A stretch of 64,000 bases of DNA from Kwoniella bestiolae CBS 10118 (GCF_000512585.2 NC_089243.1:1922001-1986000); one strand, 5' to 3'; shown: positions 34,156-45,172, numbered from the stretch's first letter. Program-made: numbers and translations. The notes: generated by a model from the letters alone, not told the origin.

Positions 34156-34613
34156 GGGGCACGAAAGGGAAACAACAACAATGTTTATAATCCTATCCGA
34201 ACACAGGACCCGTGCTTTGATGACTCTTATTCTTGGTACGTTTTCGCTCTTCATCGAGCTAGGAGCACCCTCGGTGACTCTGAGTATGCAACGGATTGCA
34301 TCTTGACGAAATGATGCATGGTATCGCGATCTAATCAGGTAGATATAGCAGTAGTGCATTGCGTCTCTCGTCATTGGCTGAAGAGGTATAACTCCGATAA
34401 CACCCGAGCCAGATCTACGTTGACTGTTGAATGATATATGTGGCGTGCCTAACTTGTGTGTGATCTGATTTGAACCCGATTCGCTGGATCAAACAACCAA
34501 GTCACTTTGTTGAATCCCATCATTTTACTTCTACTCCCTCACATCATTCATAAGACTCACTGCATCCATCATCCATCACTGTATCACTAGTCCATCGCAC
34601 AGCCGCAAACACA
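34156..34613. promoter_or_regulatory. Upstream flanks of tRNA-Asp copy 2 and SDH4
   Basis: No gene seen. The SDH4 leader near 34510-34610 is CA/CT-rich. No defined motif. Confidence 0.4.
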
Positions 34614-35923
34614 ATGTCATTGATCAGACCTACCGCTTCTTCCTCGACTTTCAGGGCTATTGGGTTAGGATTGGGGGGAAGGGGGTTACATACTTGTGGG
34701 TGTGACGTCTTTCGAGCGGTTGTGTATGTGCAGACGAATGGATATGATGGCATAAGGATGGACGGATTTATGAGTCATAGGAGGCGATTACATTCCTGAA
34801 ATGGAGTGGTTATACGGCTTGATGAGGGAGGAGAATGAGATCAGAAATTGAGTGAAGATGGAACAGATAGGATAGCACTGGGGGGATCACGCAATCATGC
34901 TCAAATGTGTACGGTATAGCTGATTGAATCCATTTGAATGCGCAGCCCGAGCACTCGCCATCCGAGCTAGTACACCCCGAAGAGACGCTACGGTCGCTGC
35001 TGATGAGACTGGTGGATTCAAGTACATCCCAGGAGGACGTGAGTGGTTTTTCTTCTTCTCCTCATCAGTATATCTACATCCGTCAAACAAAGATATCTTT
35101 CCCACTTCTACCCATGTCGTACGAGCTGGTCCGTACTTGGAAGTACAACGCTTATATATCTCTCATACTTCTAGCAATCCTCAAGGGAACGGTGAACGAT
35201 GCGACCCCTCAAATTGAGGCTTCCCGATCTCACGGCTCATACCACTGGGCCTTTGAACGAGTCCTCTCAGCAGCTTTGGTACCAGTTACAGTCGGTGCGG
35301 CCGTCTCATCCGGATCAGCTTATGTGAGATTGCCTGTTCTCTCATGCTCACGAGACGACAGGGTGGAAGCTGATAATTCGGTTTTTTTTTTTAATCTATT
35401 TCATGCATTTTCCCACAACCCATCAATCAATTGGTCATCTAACATAATCCCCTGTCATCATCATCATCGACCATTTCCAAACTTAACCCACCGCTTGATT
35501 GGCCCCATCCAACAGCCCATATTAGACGGTATCCTCGCCGTCTCACTCATCGTCCACTCGCACATAGGCTTCGATTCATGCAGGGTAGATTACCTCCACC
35601 CACGTAAATTCCCTGTGATCGGTCCTATAGTGTCTTGGGCATTGAAGATCGCTACCGGTCTGAGTGTCTGGGGGGTCTACGAGTTCAACACTAATGATGT
35701 TGGTGAGTGCATCTCTCCACTCCACTTCAAGTTTTGAACGTCGATGGATTGCGGGTGGACGCAATGAAGGAGAGGAGAGGAGATCGGACAGGGGCTCTGT
35801 CGCTTGAAACTGTCAATCGAGAAATACGATTGGCAAACATTTCCTCTTTCATCGAAATCTCGCTGATCTCCCGTTCCATACGCAGGTCTCACCGAACTCG
35901 TCAGAAGACTCTGGACAGCTTAG
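34614..35923 (+). CDS. SDH4: Succinate dehydrogenase membrane anchor subunit (Sdh4)
   Basis: Mitochondrial inner-membrane anchor of complex II that binds ubiquinone and heme with Sdh3. Five exons (34614-34695, 34946-35038, 35175-35323, 35516-35702, 35886-35923) total 549 bases, giving 182 residues. The N-terminus is a basic, Ser/Ala-rich mitochondrial presequence (MSLIRPTASSSTFRAIGLGL, then SRALAIRASTPRR). The mature part has the Sdh4/CybS signature: SHGSYHWAFERVLSAALVP, then PILDGILAVSLIVHSHIGFD (the heme-ligand His region), then VDYLHPRKFPVIGP, followed by a third membrane segment and GLTELVRRLWTA. The first intron is unusually long (250 bases). Assignment is firm. Confidence 0.93.
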
Positions 35924-36340
35924 GTCTCTGGGCGCAGTATGAGTCGATGAATGGATAGGTCGGATGATCATGATAGTGTATGGTGTATGGATATAGAGAA
36001 CCAAGAACGGTCGATGCGTGTCGATATTTGTGGACAAACGTTAACTTATGATCAGTCTTTCCATACAAGATTGAAGTTTTCGTTTTTCTTCTCGTATTGA
36101 CCCGTCTGTCTATTCGAGTTTGTATTCTCTTTTGTGTGTTTTTTTTTCATGTCTTTTGGATGCAGTGTGATTTTCATGATTTGATGGTTATCATTTGAGG
36201 TAATATACATAACTCATGAGTACATAATATACACATCTACATATGATATCGGTGACTAATCTACAAACAGGGATAAAACGAGACAACATGATTGGAGCTG
36301 AAAAGGAATCTCATACACCAAGAAAGAGTAGAAATAAAAA
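35924..36340. other. Convergent 3' region SDH4 / RAD52
   Basis: AT-rich region with a T8-9 run near 36140 and no gene. Confidence 0.5.
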
Positions 36341-38494
36341 TCATCCAATACGAGATCGTTTCGCTGCCCAGTCATCCCCGCCTCCCATAGGTAACTCTCC
36401 TAATGCTGTCCTGGGAGTTTGCCTGTTATAACCATTCTGAGCTTGACCGTAGTTCGATGATTTAGTCGGCGAAGCACTATCCATTTCATCGACATCGTAT
36501 TATAAGTTACATCCCTAATTGGTAAGTTGGGAAACACAACGTACCTTCTTCTATCGTTCCCCTCCTCATTCCCAATTCCATTCCTCTTGATTCCCCTGGC
36601 ACTCGCAAATCCACCCATCGTGACGTTTTCTTCATCCTCATTCAGACCATTCTCGTTCAGTCTCAAATTCACACCATCATTCCTGAGCTTGGTAGTAGCT
36701 CTAGCAGCGACATTATCGATTCCTCCCGAGGGTATCTTGGGCGACTCAGCTCTGATAGGTGGTGAAGAGGATGTACCCGTGGTATTCATAGCTGATGCCA
36801 TGGCGAGTCGTCGTGCCGAGGCTGCTGCAGCGTTTGAAGCTTGATTCTGCTGTGATACAGATGGAATTAGCATGAGCTCTCGTGTTGGAGACTGGCAGCT
36901 CACATTGTTCGCTGCTCCTCCGCCTGGCATTGCGAACCCTCCTACGGGTCTAGGCTTCACATCGGGCAACGTCTTCACACTCCCACCTGATCCAGTGGAA
37001 TTACCACTACTTGGTTTTGAGCCGACTTGTCCAGCTTGGTTATATGATGTTGATGCGTTGGCTTGAGGTGCATCAGGTCGATGCCGATGTTGGTATGTGG
37101 GTTGATCAGGTAGCTTGGATGGTCCAGCTTGAGCATTCTGATGAAGGGAACTACCATTTACCGTTCTGTGACATTACACCCGCTCAGCTGGCCGTTCTGA
37201 CTCGATACGGATGGAGAGGACTTGTCTCACGTATTGCCCGCTTGCACACTCGACTCATCGATCTGCTCCAAGAACGAATCACTCCCCATATCTAGAAACT
37301 CGGCATCGAAATGCTCGTCCATGAACACGTCTCCCTCGTTGTCGTTGATGGACCTCAATGGTGTTCCCGGGGTGACCACGGATGGTTCACTTCTCGCTTG
37401 AGGACGTACAGGTTGAGGTTGTTGGATAGGGGCGGATATGGGTGGTTTGGGTGGTTGAGGGATTGTCGATGGTCCCGGTGCGCCTGCTGGGGTGAATTCG
37501 GGTCGTCGTTCCAGATCAGTCTGGTTGAATTTGGCCTGTGGATATGATCAGCAACGTTGCCTCCAGCGTGGATAGACGAGAGATGCTTACAGGAGGTACC
37601 TTGATCTTGACCACTTCTTTGGTATATTCCTTGTCGTAGAGACAATTACCAAGAACATTACCGAATGTTCGTAATGCTCGTTTGGTAGCGTCGGTCACAG
37701 CTTCTTTTTGAGCCTGTACATCCAATTGTCAGCTAATCACCAGCAACAAGTAGCAAAAGTCAACTGACCTTATCCAGAGCGGCCGATTTACCCCTGATAT
37801 TCTCACCCTGTCCACAACCCACATCTTCATGGTAGCTCCCGTCTAACAATGTTATTCGTATAATCGCAGTGACATTGACAGACACTCGACCACCTTCCTT
37901 CTCGTCAATCTACATGATGCAGTTCAGCTAGGTTTCAAGATGTACAACTTCATCTGACACGCACATAATCTGTTTTCAACGAGACGATCGAGGAAGACCA
38001 TCCGTTAAATCCGAATACTTCATTTGCTAGGTTAATCACTGTGCGAACAGTCAGCTGTGTCTCGCCGTTACTAAGGGGCAGCTTACCCTTCCACCCTTCT
38101 ATATAGCTATCATGAGATATACCGTCAGCTCAACGAACGTTGACCGTCGTAATTCAGCTCACCTCAATTTCGGCCCACCTCCAGGTCCAGGTCGTTGCGT
38201 AACGTACTCCGGACCCAGCTTCCTCGCTAATCTAGCTTGAAGCATCTGTATCCTTTCCTCAGACCATGATGTGTTACCCTGCGTAGACGATCCAGGCATG
38301 AATGATGGTTGACCATGATGTGAGATCCAACTTTGATCGGGGTCCATATTGACGTTCCTCGACGGCGGCCTAGCTGAGGGAGTACTACTTCGGGGTATGG
38401 CTAGGTGAGGGGGTCTGCTGAATGAGGTTGAGAGATCGGGGATGAATGGTTTGCGGTCTTCGTATGACTCTATGAGCCGAGCTGAGAGACTCAT
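36341..38494 (-). CDS. RAD52: DNA recombination and repair protein Rad52
   Basis: Anneals single strands and mediates loading of Rad51 onto RPA-coated DNA. The ATG at 38494 starts MSLSARLIESYEDRKPFIPD, a species-variable lead. The conserved Rad52/22 domain begins ERIQMLQARLARKLGPEYVT followed by QRPGPGGGPKL. It continues YIEGWKVINLANEVFGFNGW, then GSYHEDVGCGQGENIRGKSA, then DATKRALRTFGNVLGNCLYD. The YIEGWK segment sits on a 20-base micro-exon (38087-38106). The C-terminal half is Pro/Gln/Asn-rich and ends GDDWAAKRSRIG at TGA 36341-36343; a basic tail like this may act as a nuclear signal. The last intron likely joins DRR to SASPTKSS. It is divergent from POL31. Confidence 0.95.
38087..38106 (-). 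other. 20-base micro-exon of RAD52
   Basis: Encodes the conserved YIEGWK between an ATGATAG acceptor and a GTAAGC donor. Phase fits on both sides (Ser before, Val after). Confidence 0.8.
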
Positions 38495-38966
38495 TGGGTG
38501 GCGAGGGAGTCCTTGAGGAGGGACGGTCGAGTATGAGGGGGAAGTTCCTGGGGAAGGAAGAGGGATTACGCGAGTGGGTGAAAGTTCGATATGGGAGAAT
38601 ATGAGTGCTGCACTGCGTGATAAGGTATCAGATCACTAAGATACTGCTCGTGTGGATGGTGGACAGACAGAAAGAACGAAAATATTAATGATGGGTGTAG
38701 ATGAGTAGTGAGGGTGGGGGACTGATGAGTTGAGTGGTTGACTGGATCCATCGTAATGTTCATCAGAAAAAGACAAACACGTACTAATAGCAATTACGTA
38801 ACACTTTCACCTGGACATGACATGAAATCCGACCCAATCTCAGACGCGTCCTATATCAATCGAGAGATTTCACCTGCTACATCTTAATCTTTCCTACTTT
38901 CTACTTGCTTCTCGTATCTTGAATCTCAGAGAATATCCAAAGAGCACCTATCCGACCCTACTCATC
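38495..38966. promoter_or_regulatory. Divergent promoter RAD52 / POL31
   Basis: A 472-base shared region with an ACGCGT element at 38844-38849, about 120 bases before the POL31 ATG. Both products act in S-phase DNA metabolism, which makes MBF control plausible. Confidence 0.5.
38844..38849. promoter_or_regulatory. ACGCGT, MCB-like element
   Basis: Palindromic hexamer in the POL31/RAD52 promoter, placed where yeast MCB elements act on DNA synthesis genes. Function is inferred. Confidence 0.45.
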
Positions 38967-41058
38967 ATGTCTGAGCCACTCCCTACACCCTCCGGCGAGA
39001 ATCTGATGAGACCCAATCCATCTTACTCGACTTTACCAGAACTCACCAAGCCATTCATCCTCGATTCGAACAACAGGTCATATAAACATCAATATGCGAA
39101 TATATATTTCGTTCGGCTTGTAGAGCTACGACCGATAGTGGAAGAAAGGGCGAAAGAGAGATGGAAAAATGTGAGAGGTGAGCACAATCATTTGCATCAG
39201 TCTGAAGACAAAGCAGCATAGCTCATCTGACAAATGGTGTACAGGCAAACCACCATTGTTACCTCGTATATTGAACTTGACCAGATCTCAACTATGTTAT
39301 ATCGTCGGAACGGTATATATGGATATGCCTTTGAAACCTAACGTATTGGAAGATATGGCCAGGAATGTAAGTTTCCTCTTTCCCTAATTACCGTGACAAG
39401 CTCACCTAATGGTTCAACTCGTAGCAATGGCTAGCACCCCCTGCACCTCGAGCTAAATTCTTCTCCGCGCAAGATGCCGTACATCTAGAGGATGAGTCTG
39501 GGCGAGTGAGATTAGTAGGAGAGAGAATAAGGAGAGAAAGGGATAGACAAGGCGGTGGTCTCGTAACTGGTAGGCCCAACTCACTACCATATGTCCGATA
39601 TCACACAGCTAACACTTAATGAGTACCAGGCGTAATCATGGCTGCGTTGGGGATGGAAACGTCTTCGGGCGATTTCGAAGTGATCGATCTCTGTTTTGCT
39701 GGTCTACCAGATAAGCTGGATGTTCAAGCTGGACCATCATCCAAGAGTAATGGGAAGGGGAAAGAGAAAGCCAAGAGTGATGAGGATGTGGATATGACAG
39801 GTGAGCTAGTCACACGCTGGGGATTTGATCGCAAGCTGACACTTTCTGAGTAGGTGATGGCACAAATGGTAACGAATCCGATGAGAAGACATGGGTAGCG
39901 CTGGTGTCTGGGTTGTCAGTGGGTGCTCAAGAAGCACCAGCGGATCTGAAATGCGAGTTACTGGTAGAATGGTTGACAGGTGAAGGAGGGGGAATATCGG
40001 TAAGTGGGCACCAGCGTTTCAACTCCATATTATCAGCTAATACGTGACTCGTCATCAGGACCAGCTAGACGGAGGACGTATAGCAAGACTTATTTTAGCG
40101 GGAAACAGTCTAACAACCCCTGTAAGAGGAGAGGATGACAAGAAAATAGTCAGTTTAGTACGAACCCCTCTGCCTGGGAAATTAAACAGCTGACGTATCA
40201 ATTCTTGTAGAAACGATTCAACAACTCCAACAAACCTTTATTCCCTAATCATCCTACCAAGACCTTATCTACATTACTGGAAGACCTCCTCTCCTCATCA
40301 TTACCGATAAATATAATACCCGGACCGTCCGATCCAGCCGGTGCGACTTTACCTCAACAAGCTTTACCTAAAGTCATGTTCGGATCGAAGGATAAGACAA
40401 AGGGGCTGGAATGCGGTACGAATCCAAGTTGGCTGGAAATCGGGGGAAAGAGGTGCGACCTTTAAATCCCTCCTCATGATTACCTGATAAATAGCTAATG
40501 AATGTGAATGTGCAGTTTTCTAAATACCGGTGGTCAGACTTTAGATGATATCTTTAAATACCTCCCTTCGGATTCGAGATTAGCAATGGCTAGGAGGACA
40601 TTGGAGTGGAGGCACATTGCTCCTACTGCGCCTGATACGTTATGTGAGCTGTTCGTCTCCAAGTGATACGAGAGTCATAAGCTGACAAGGTGTATGACAC
40701 AGGGATATACCCTTTCCCCGACGCTGACCCATTCATCATCAAGCATCGACCGGATGTATACGTGATAGGTAATCAGCCTGAATTTGAGACTGCTCTAGTG
40801 GGGGGTGAGTGCAGCAATACTTTACAGCACAGATACACTCTTCTGATCTGCATGGACCTAAGGCATATGCTAATAATGGTTCGCCTTGTAGACCCAGACT
40901 CGCCAACGAGGATCATCCTCCTTCCCTCGTTCGCTCAGACAGGTGTACTGTCATTGGTGTGTCTGGAGACCCTGGAATGTAAGACCATCAACTTCGAGGT
41001 CCCCGCTTGGATAGGAGATGAAGTGAAGGATGAAGTAGAGGACGTGAAGATGGAGTAG
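38967..41058 (+). CDS. POL31: DNA polymerase delta subunit 2 (Pol31/POLD2/Cdc1)
   Basis: Essential B-subunit that bridges the Pol3 catalytic subunit and Pol32. The ATG at 38967 gives MSEPLPTPSGEN; a longer open frame upstream lacks an ATG. The OB-fold region reads YANIYFVRLVELRPIVEERA, then PRILNLTRSQLCYIVGTVYM followed by DMPLKPNVLEDMAR. The calcineurin-like phosphoesterase region, inactive in this family, includes WVALVSGLSVG, then MFGSKDKTKGLECGTNPSW, then FLNTGGQTLDDIFKYLPSDS and HIAPTAPDTLW. It ends in an acidic tail at TAG 41056-41058. About nine short introns. The order and spacing are diagnostic of POLD2. Confidence 0.93.
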
Positions 41059-41491
41059 TCACTGATCGGAGTAGGCAGAATTATATGTGATCCTTGCATC
41101 GGTCAAGCGCCCTGATGCAGAAGTGATGATACTTCCCACGTTTGATATGACTGATCAGATGCTAACTAAATCTGCTCACTCTCATGAAACGCCCTCTTGA
41201 ACCCGTTGCTAACGCCTTTCTCGCTGCCTGACTTCTTTCGATTGCGTCATTTGCTCCTCATCATATCCTGTGGAGCATTTTGACTGAAGATGATGACTCG
41301 GGGTATAACGATGCTCCTTCTACCCCCTGAAAGTCCAGACACGTCGCGTCAGAGGATATCCTTTGATCATAGGAAGGCTCCCAAGGCCAACCTCATATTG
41401 GTTACTGAGGTGAATGCACATAAGATTACTGAGTCCACTCTAATCCACAACTTTACCACCTCCTATCCCCTCATTAAACCTATTTGACAAG
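41059..41491. promoter_or_regulatory. POL31 3' flank and promoter of the first orphan paralogue
   Basis: No gene accepted. A 65-codon frame at 41290-41487 lies in what is probably the leader. I see no TATA box about 105 bases before the ATG, unlike the other three copies. Confidence 0.4.
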
Positions 41492-41985
41492 ATGGCTCAC
41501 CAAAAGTCCTATACCCCGTAAGCTCATCTGCTCTTACTTCTGAACCAGTGCAATATACTTATGAATACAGCCATGGCAGTACCGATGCTCGATCATACAG
41601 ACCTCATAGTACCCCTGGGGAAGCTTCGGTAGGCTCCTTGGCACTTTCCGAATCTGGTTCCTACGCGGTATTCGCACTCAATGATGGGCCTGAACGATAT
41701 TTGATGATCAAGACCGGTCCTGAACAGCTTGAGATGACACGGGATGGAGGTACCGACTCTCCACCCATTCCAGCTATGATCAGACATCTGATTGAATTTT
41801 CGGGTATCGAGGGTTTACGCCATGGATGTGAATTTAGATTCGCGGATGATACTAAAGGAGAGCCGATAAGGGAAGCGGTGTACATTGCCGGCAGACCTTA
41901 CGACCAAACAGAAGCGTCTGCATTAAGAAACAAGTGGTTTGCTGATACCGTCAAGAGGAGTAGCGAAGGAGACTTGTCGAAGTAA
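41492..41985 (+). CDS. Orphan family, tandem copy A (146 residues)
   Basis: Exon 1 (41492-41517, nine codons minus one base) and exon 2 (41571-41985) are joined by a 53-base intron with GTAAGC and ATACAG borders. Total is 441 bases, 146 residues. Key blocks are GSLALSESGS at residues 30-39, RYLMIKTG near 51, a Pro-rich turn at 70-77, LRHGC at 91-95 and a C-terminal helix-like stretch EASALRNKWFAD. No signal peptide, membrane segment or known catalytic motif. The three genes that follow are clearly related. Function is unknown. It is probably a cytosolic or nuclear globular protein, with alternating hydrophobic strands up to residue 100. Confidence 0.7.
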
Positions 41986-42499
41986 CTTGATACAGTAAGG
42001 AGGATTTTCACCTGCATGTACGGTACGGTACTCATGGCTTGGTACAAGAGAGAAGCACTCCAAAGTAGCTGAGGTATCACGAGTGTCAAGGATAACTTTG
42101 AGATACTGTAAAACGTTTCGTACCTTCCCTTAACTTCTTTCGTTGTCGTAGGGTGGTCGGTATGATGCGATGGAAGTCTTTGATGCTTGACCCTACAGCA
42201 CAGTCGCGAAACAGCGCTGACACAGAATATACAGCCCTCCTTTCTCCCCTTAACCCTTCAAAATCTCGTCATCATGATCATCATACGGACATGACTTCAG
42301 GAAACGTGTGATGGTAGGTACTTCCTTTGGACATGCGATCATGGAAGGGTTGACCAGCACTGTCTCAGGTCTCGGTATGGGATATGTAAGGGTATAAATG
42401 CAATACGCCCACCATATCATATCTAGTGATTTCCATCATTTCTGTTCCCCATTTCAAGACAAGCGTCACTACTTTACTTCGGATTGCCATTCGCACAAT
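41986..42499. promoter_or_regulatory. Intergenic between copies A and B, with TATA box
   Basis: TATAAA at 42393-42398, 107 bases before the copy B ATG. No other gene seen. Confidence 0.5.
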
Positions 42500-43036
42500 A
42501 TGCATCTTTGTTTGTGAGTTCACTGACCATCGTCAGGCACATATCGTCACGCTGACGGATATTGCACCATTCTACACCATAGTGACTTCACTCAAGGCAA
42601 CTCGATCGAGCGTGATTTACCTAAGCGCGCCCGAGAACATGCACTCGCCTCCTCCGATCGCGGAAGTTCAGCTATATTCACAGAGCGGGATCCTAAAACC
42701 GGAGCAGAAGCCCATTACAAGGTTACAAGAGTCGATCAACCCAAACTACAGATATCCTGGGACCCAGCGACTGGCAGCAAGCCTAGTTCCGTTGTGCAGG
42801 ACTACCTGATAGGATCCGCAGGAGATGACGAGCTCCGTCATGGGTGTATTTTCGCGCCCCAAGGTACATATAAGGGAATGAGGCGTAGACCTGAATATAT
42901 GTTGGTGGAAGCGTACAGTAAATCAGAGGCTGTAGATCTGGAATCACGGTTCTTTGGTGATCACGGTGCGAATTCTCTGTATACGGCGCAAAATCCGGGA
43001 TCGAGCGAGAAGGGTATGCAAAGCGATATTGAATAA
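42500..43036 (+). CDS. Orphan family, tandem copy B (155 residues)
   Basis: Exon 1 (42500-42513, 14 bases) and exon 2 (42583-43036) total 468 bases in frame. The 69-base intron has a GTGAGT donor and an ACCATAG acceptor and sits in phase 2, as in copies A and D. The protein has ALASSDRGSSAIF in place of copy A's GSLALSESGSYAVF, then VVQDYLIGSAGDDELRHGC with LRHGC at 89-93, and ends with EAVDLESRFFGD, which aligns with EASALRNKWFAD. A different 127-codon frame overlaps exon 2 but shows no similarity to the family and was rejected. Function unknown. Confidence 0.65.
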
Positions 43037-43402
43037 TGAGTCGATTTCTCGGAGGGGAAGAAGGAGCAGGAGAAGTCTGGTGAGAAGGATGGGAAAGTGA
43101 AACTGGCTGGTATACTTAGTTATGCATCCTTTGACTGTCTTTTGCTTTGCGACGACATACACAACATATCCCCACCATGTAGCGAAGAAGCTCTAAACTC
43201 AAGGCCTTGAGCCAAATTGCCAATTGGGCCTACTTATTCGAAATTACTTTTGTCTAGACGCAGCAGCTTTCACCTTGCTATGCCCCCAACGTTTCACTAT
43301 AAAGACAAGTGACACCTATCACTGATATTCATCTAGTCGTGCAGGAGGTATAGCACGCTGTCCCTCCGTTGTTGTTTGTCGAAGCGCATAAAGGATCCCA
43401 AG
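43037..43402. promoter_or_regulatory. Intergenic between copies B and C, with TATA box
   Basis: TATAAA at 43298-43303, 105 bases before the copy C ATG. Nothing else seen. Confidence 0.5.
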
Positions 43403-44081
43403 ATGACTGAGAGCTGGCGCTGGATTGACCTCAGAATGGGCTGCCGTTCAGAGACATGGTTGTATATGTACCAGTGAGTATGTACCCATATGCATGTATC
43501 CATGTACTCAGATGCGCGAAATCGTCTCTACGAACGATCCCAATCAACTCATCACACCATGAACAGGAGGAATTATACACCTTGCGCCACCGAGACGTCA
43601 AAACCCAAAACTAGAACCAACAGGTAAGTGAGTGTGGAGACGTTCGACCTTTCAAGCAATACTGACAAGTGTTCCACATACATGAAAGTAGCACAATTCC
43701 ATCTGCAGTGTCAGAACCATTCGATGCGGCACACGAGCGTTTCATCGACTCGGATGATGATACGATCCCCACACGACAAACTACGTTAGTTGAATTTCAT
43801 CCCATGATGAGTCGATGTCTGATGCTGATCTGCGATGGATATAGCAAAGAAAACGACGAAAAATATCCAAGACAGGATGGATCTTCTCAATACCCGTTGC
43901 TTCCGATTTCGCTGGACCTCTTACCAAAGTCAGCAACATTGTCGCCTGCAAAGGCAAAGGCAATGGCGAAGTCAGGACGGAGTACATTGTCTCGACAGGG
44001 ATGAATGGCACGATCGAGATACGCCCAAGCCCTCATGACGAGGATGAAGCCTCAAAAGAAATCTTAGGGAAGCCATCATGA
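43403..44081 (+). CDS. Orphan family, tandem copy C, diverged and shortened
   Basis: The model starts at ATG 43403 (MTESWRWIDLRMGC) and needs introns at about 43452-43562 and 43622-43690. A third, at about 43787-43860, has a GTTAGT donor and an unusual AAAG acceptor. The family core is then recognisable: SKTGWIFSIPVASDFAG, then EVRTEYIVSTGMNGTIEI, which parallels copy A's SGSYAVF and RYLMIKTG. The frame stops at TGA 44079-44081 right after ILGKPS. The LIG/LRHGC half is therefore missing, although weakly similar remnants may lie just beyond the stop. The N-terminal part is longer than in the sisters. It may be a shortened gene or a decaying copy. Confidence 0.4.
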
Positions 44082-44659
44082 GCGCATGTAGCGGGTCGGA
44101 AGAGTTTCCGTTTATCAGATATGGTCGACATGGCTGGGTGATAAAATGATTCACCAGCATGATCATGAGCAAAGCACTGTTTTCTGCTTGACAGTGTGTA
44201 CAGTGGGTGATAAGAATATGGTTGATATTCGGAATCCAGCTTGGTCGTTGTTCCCAACAAATCATTCCCTGTTCGAGGGGATATGAAAGAAGGTGGTCAG
44301 GAAGTCCTGTGCGTATCGAACGTGATCTATGTACATCACTATGTCAATGCTTCTGTTTGGCATAGTGGGACAGATTGGGTCATATAACATCACTTCAAGT
44401 TATCAGGCTCGGATCCTTTGTTCGATTTCCGAAAGGTCGTCATAAGGGGTCCAAGCATCCTTTGAGCTGGTGACTAGCAATTCTGAGTGAGAAATATGAT
44501 GTAATATGCCAGGCTGAAGTGTGCTGCAGTCGCTTGGTGTGCATGTATGTATATATTTAGCACATATCTTGAGCAACTATGGTTCACAAATTTCGTTACC
44601 CCTTAGCAGCCGTATCAACATTCTATCAATCCGTGACCTGACGATCAACATCGTATGAC
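44082..44659. promoter_or_regulatory. Intergenic between copies C and D
   Basis: May include the eroded 3' half of copy C just after 44081. A TATATATTT stretch begins at 44550, 110 bases before the copy D ATG. Confidence 0.45.
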
Positions 44660-45172
44660 ATGCTGAGCCATTTGTAAGTCCCACGTTCTTCTCGAATAAT
44701 TGGACTCTTGCATGATACTGACCCTCTGCAACGAAATGATCTGCGCAGTACACGTACCTCGAAGAAAGGATACTCGACCAAACGAAGTGTACCATCAGAT
44801 GCAGAGAACGGCTCACTCGCACTGTCCGCTTCAGGATCTTCCGGCATCTTCCTCATCGAAGAACCTCCTTCCGATTCCAATTCCGAAAATCAAACCCAAA
44901 CTCAGTCAAGCTACATGATCACCAAGACTAATTCTGATAAGCTCACTTTAACCTGTCTCGGGGAGACGGCCAAACCTGGCTCGATCATGGAAGACTTCCT
45001 GATTGGTTTAGGCGGGAACAAGCGATATCTACATGGCGCACAACTCAGGCCAAACACCACGAAAAAACGGTCACGGTGGTTCGAGAATGGCTGTAGACCT
45101 AAGCCCATCTTTGATGTCGTATCAGCTGTGACGAAGGATCAAGCTTCGCAGTTTGAACACGACCATTCATGA
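44660..45172 (+). CDS. Orphan family, tandem copy D (145 residues)
   Basis: Exon 1 (44660-44673, 14 bases) and exon 2 (44749-45172) total 438 bases in frame. The 75-base phase-2 intron has a GTAAGT donor and a GCGCAG acceptor. The protein has GSLALSASGSSGIF at residues 26-39, nearly identical to copy A, then a Ser/Asn/Gln-rich insert, SYMITKTNSDKLTL, IMEDFLIGLGG (like copy B's VVQDYLIGSAG) and YLHGA at 98-102 where A and B have LRHGC. The C-terminus is basic and then acidic. Function unknown. It is the last member before tRNA-Ala. Confidence 0.68.

Noticed and set aside
35380..35393. T-run as a Pol III terminator
   Set aside because: It lies inside an SDH4 intron with no tRNA-like gene upstream.
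36527..36844. 105-codon + strand frame with a hydrophobic start
   Set aside because: Antisense of the RAD52 C-terminal exon, which has clear frame continuity.
42426..42809. Open frame of 127 codons overlapping orphan copy B
   Set aside because: A different frame, spliced after 14 bases, gives clear similarity to the paralogues; this frame gives none.
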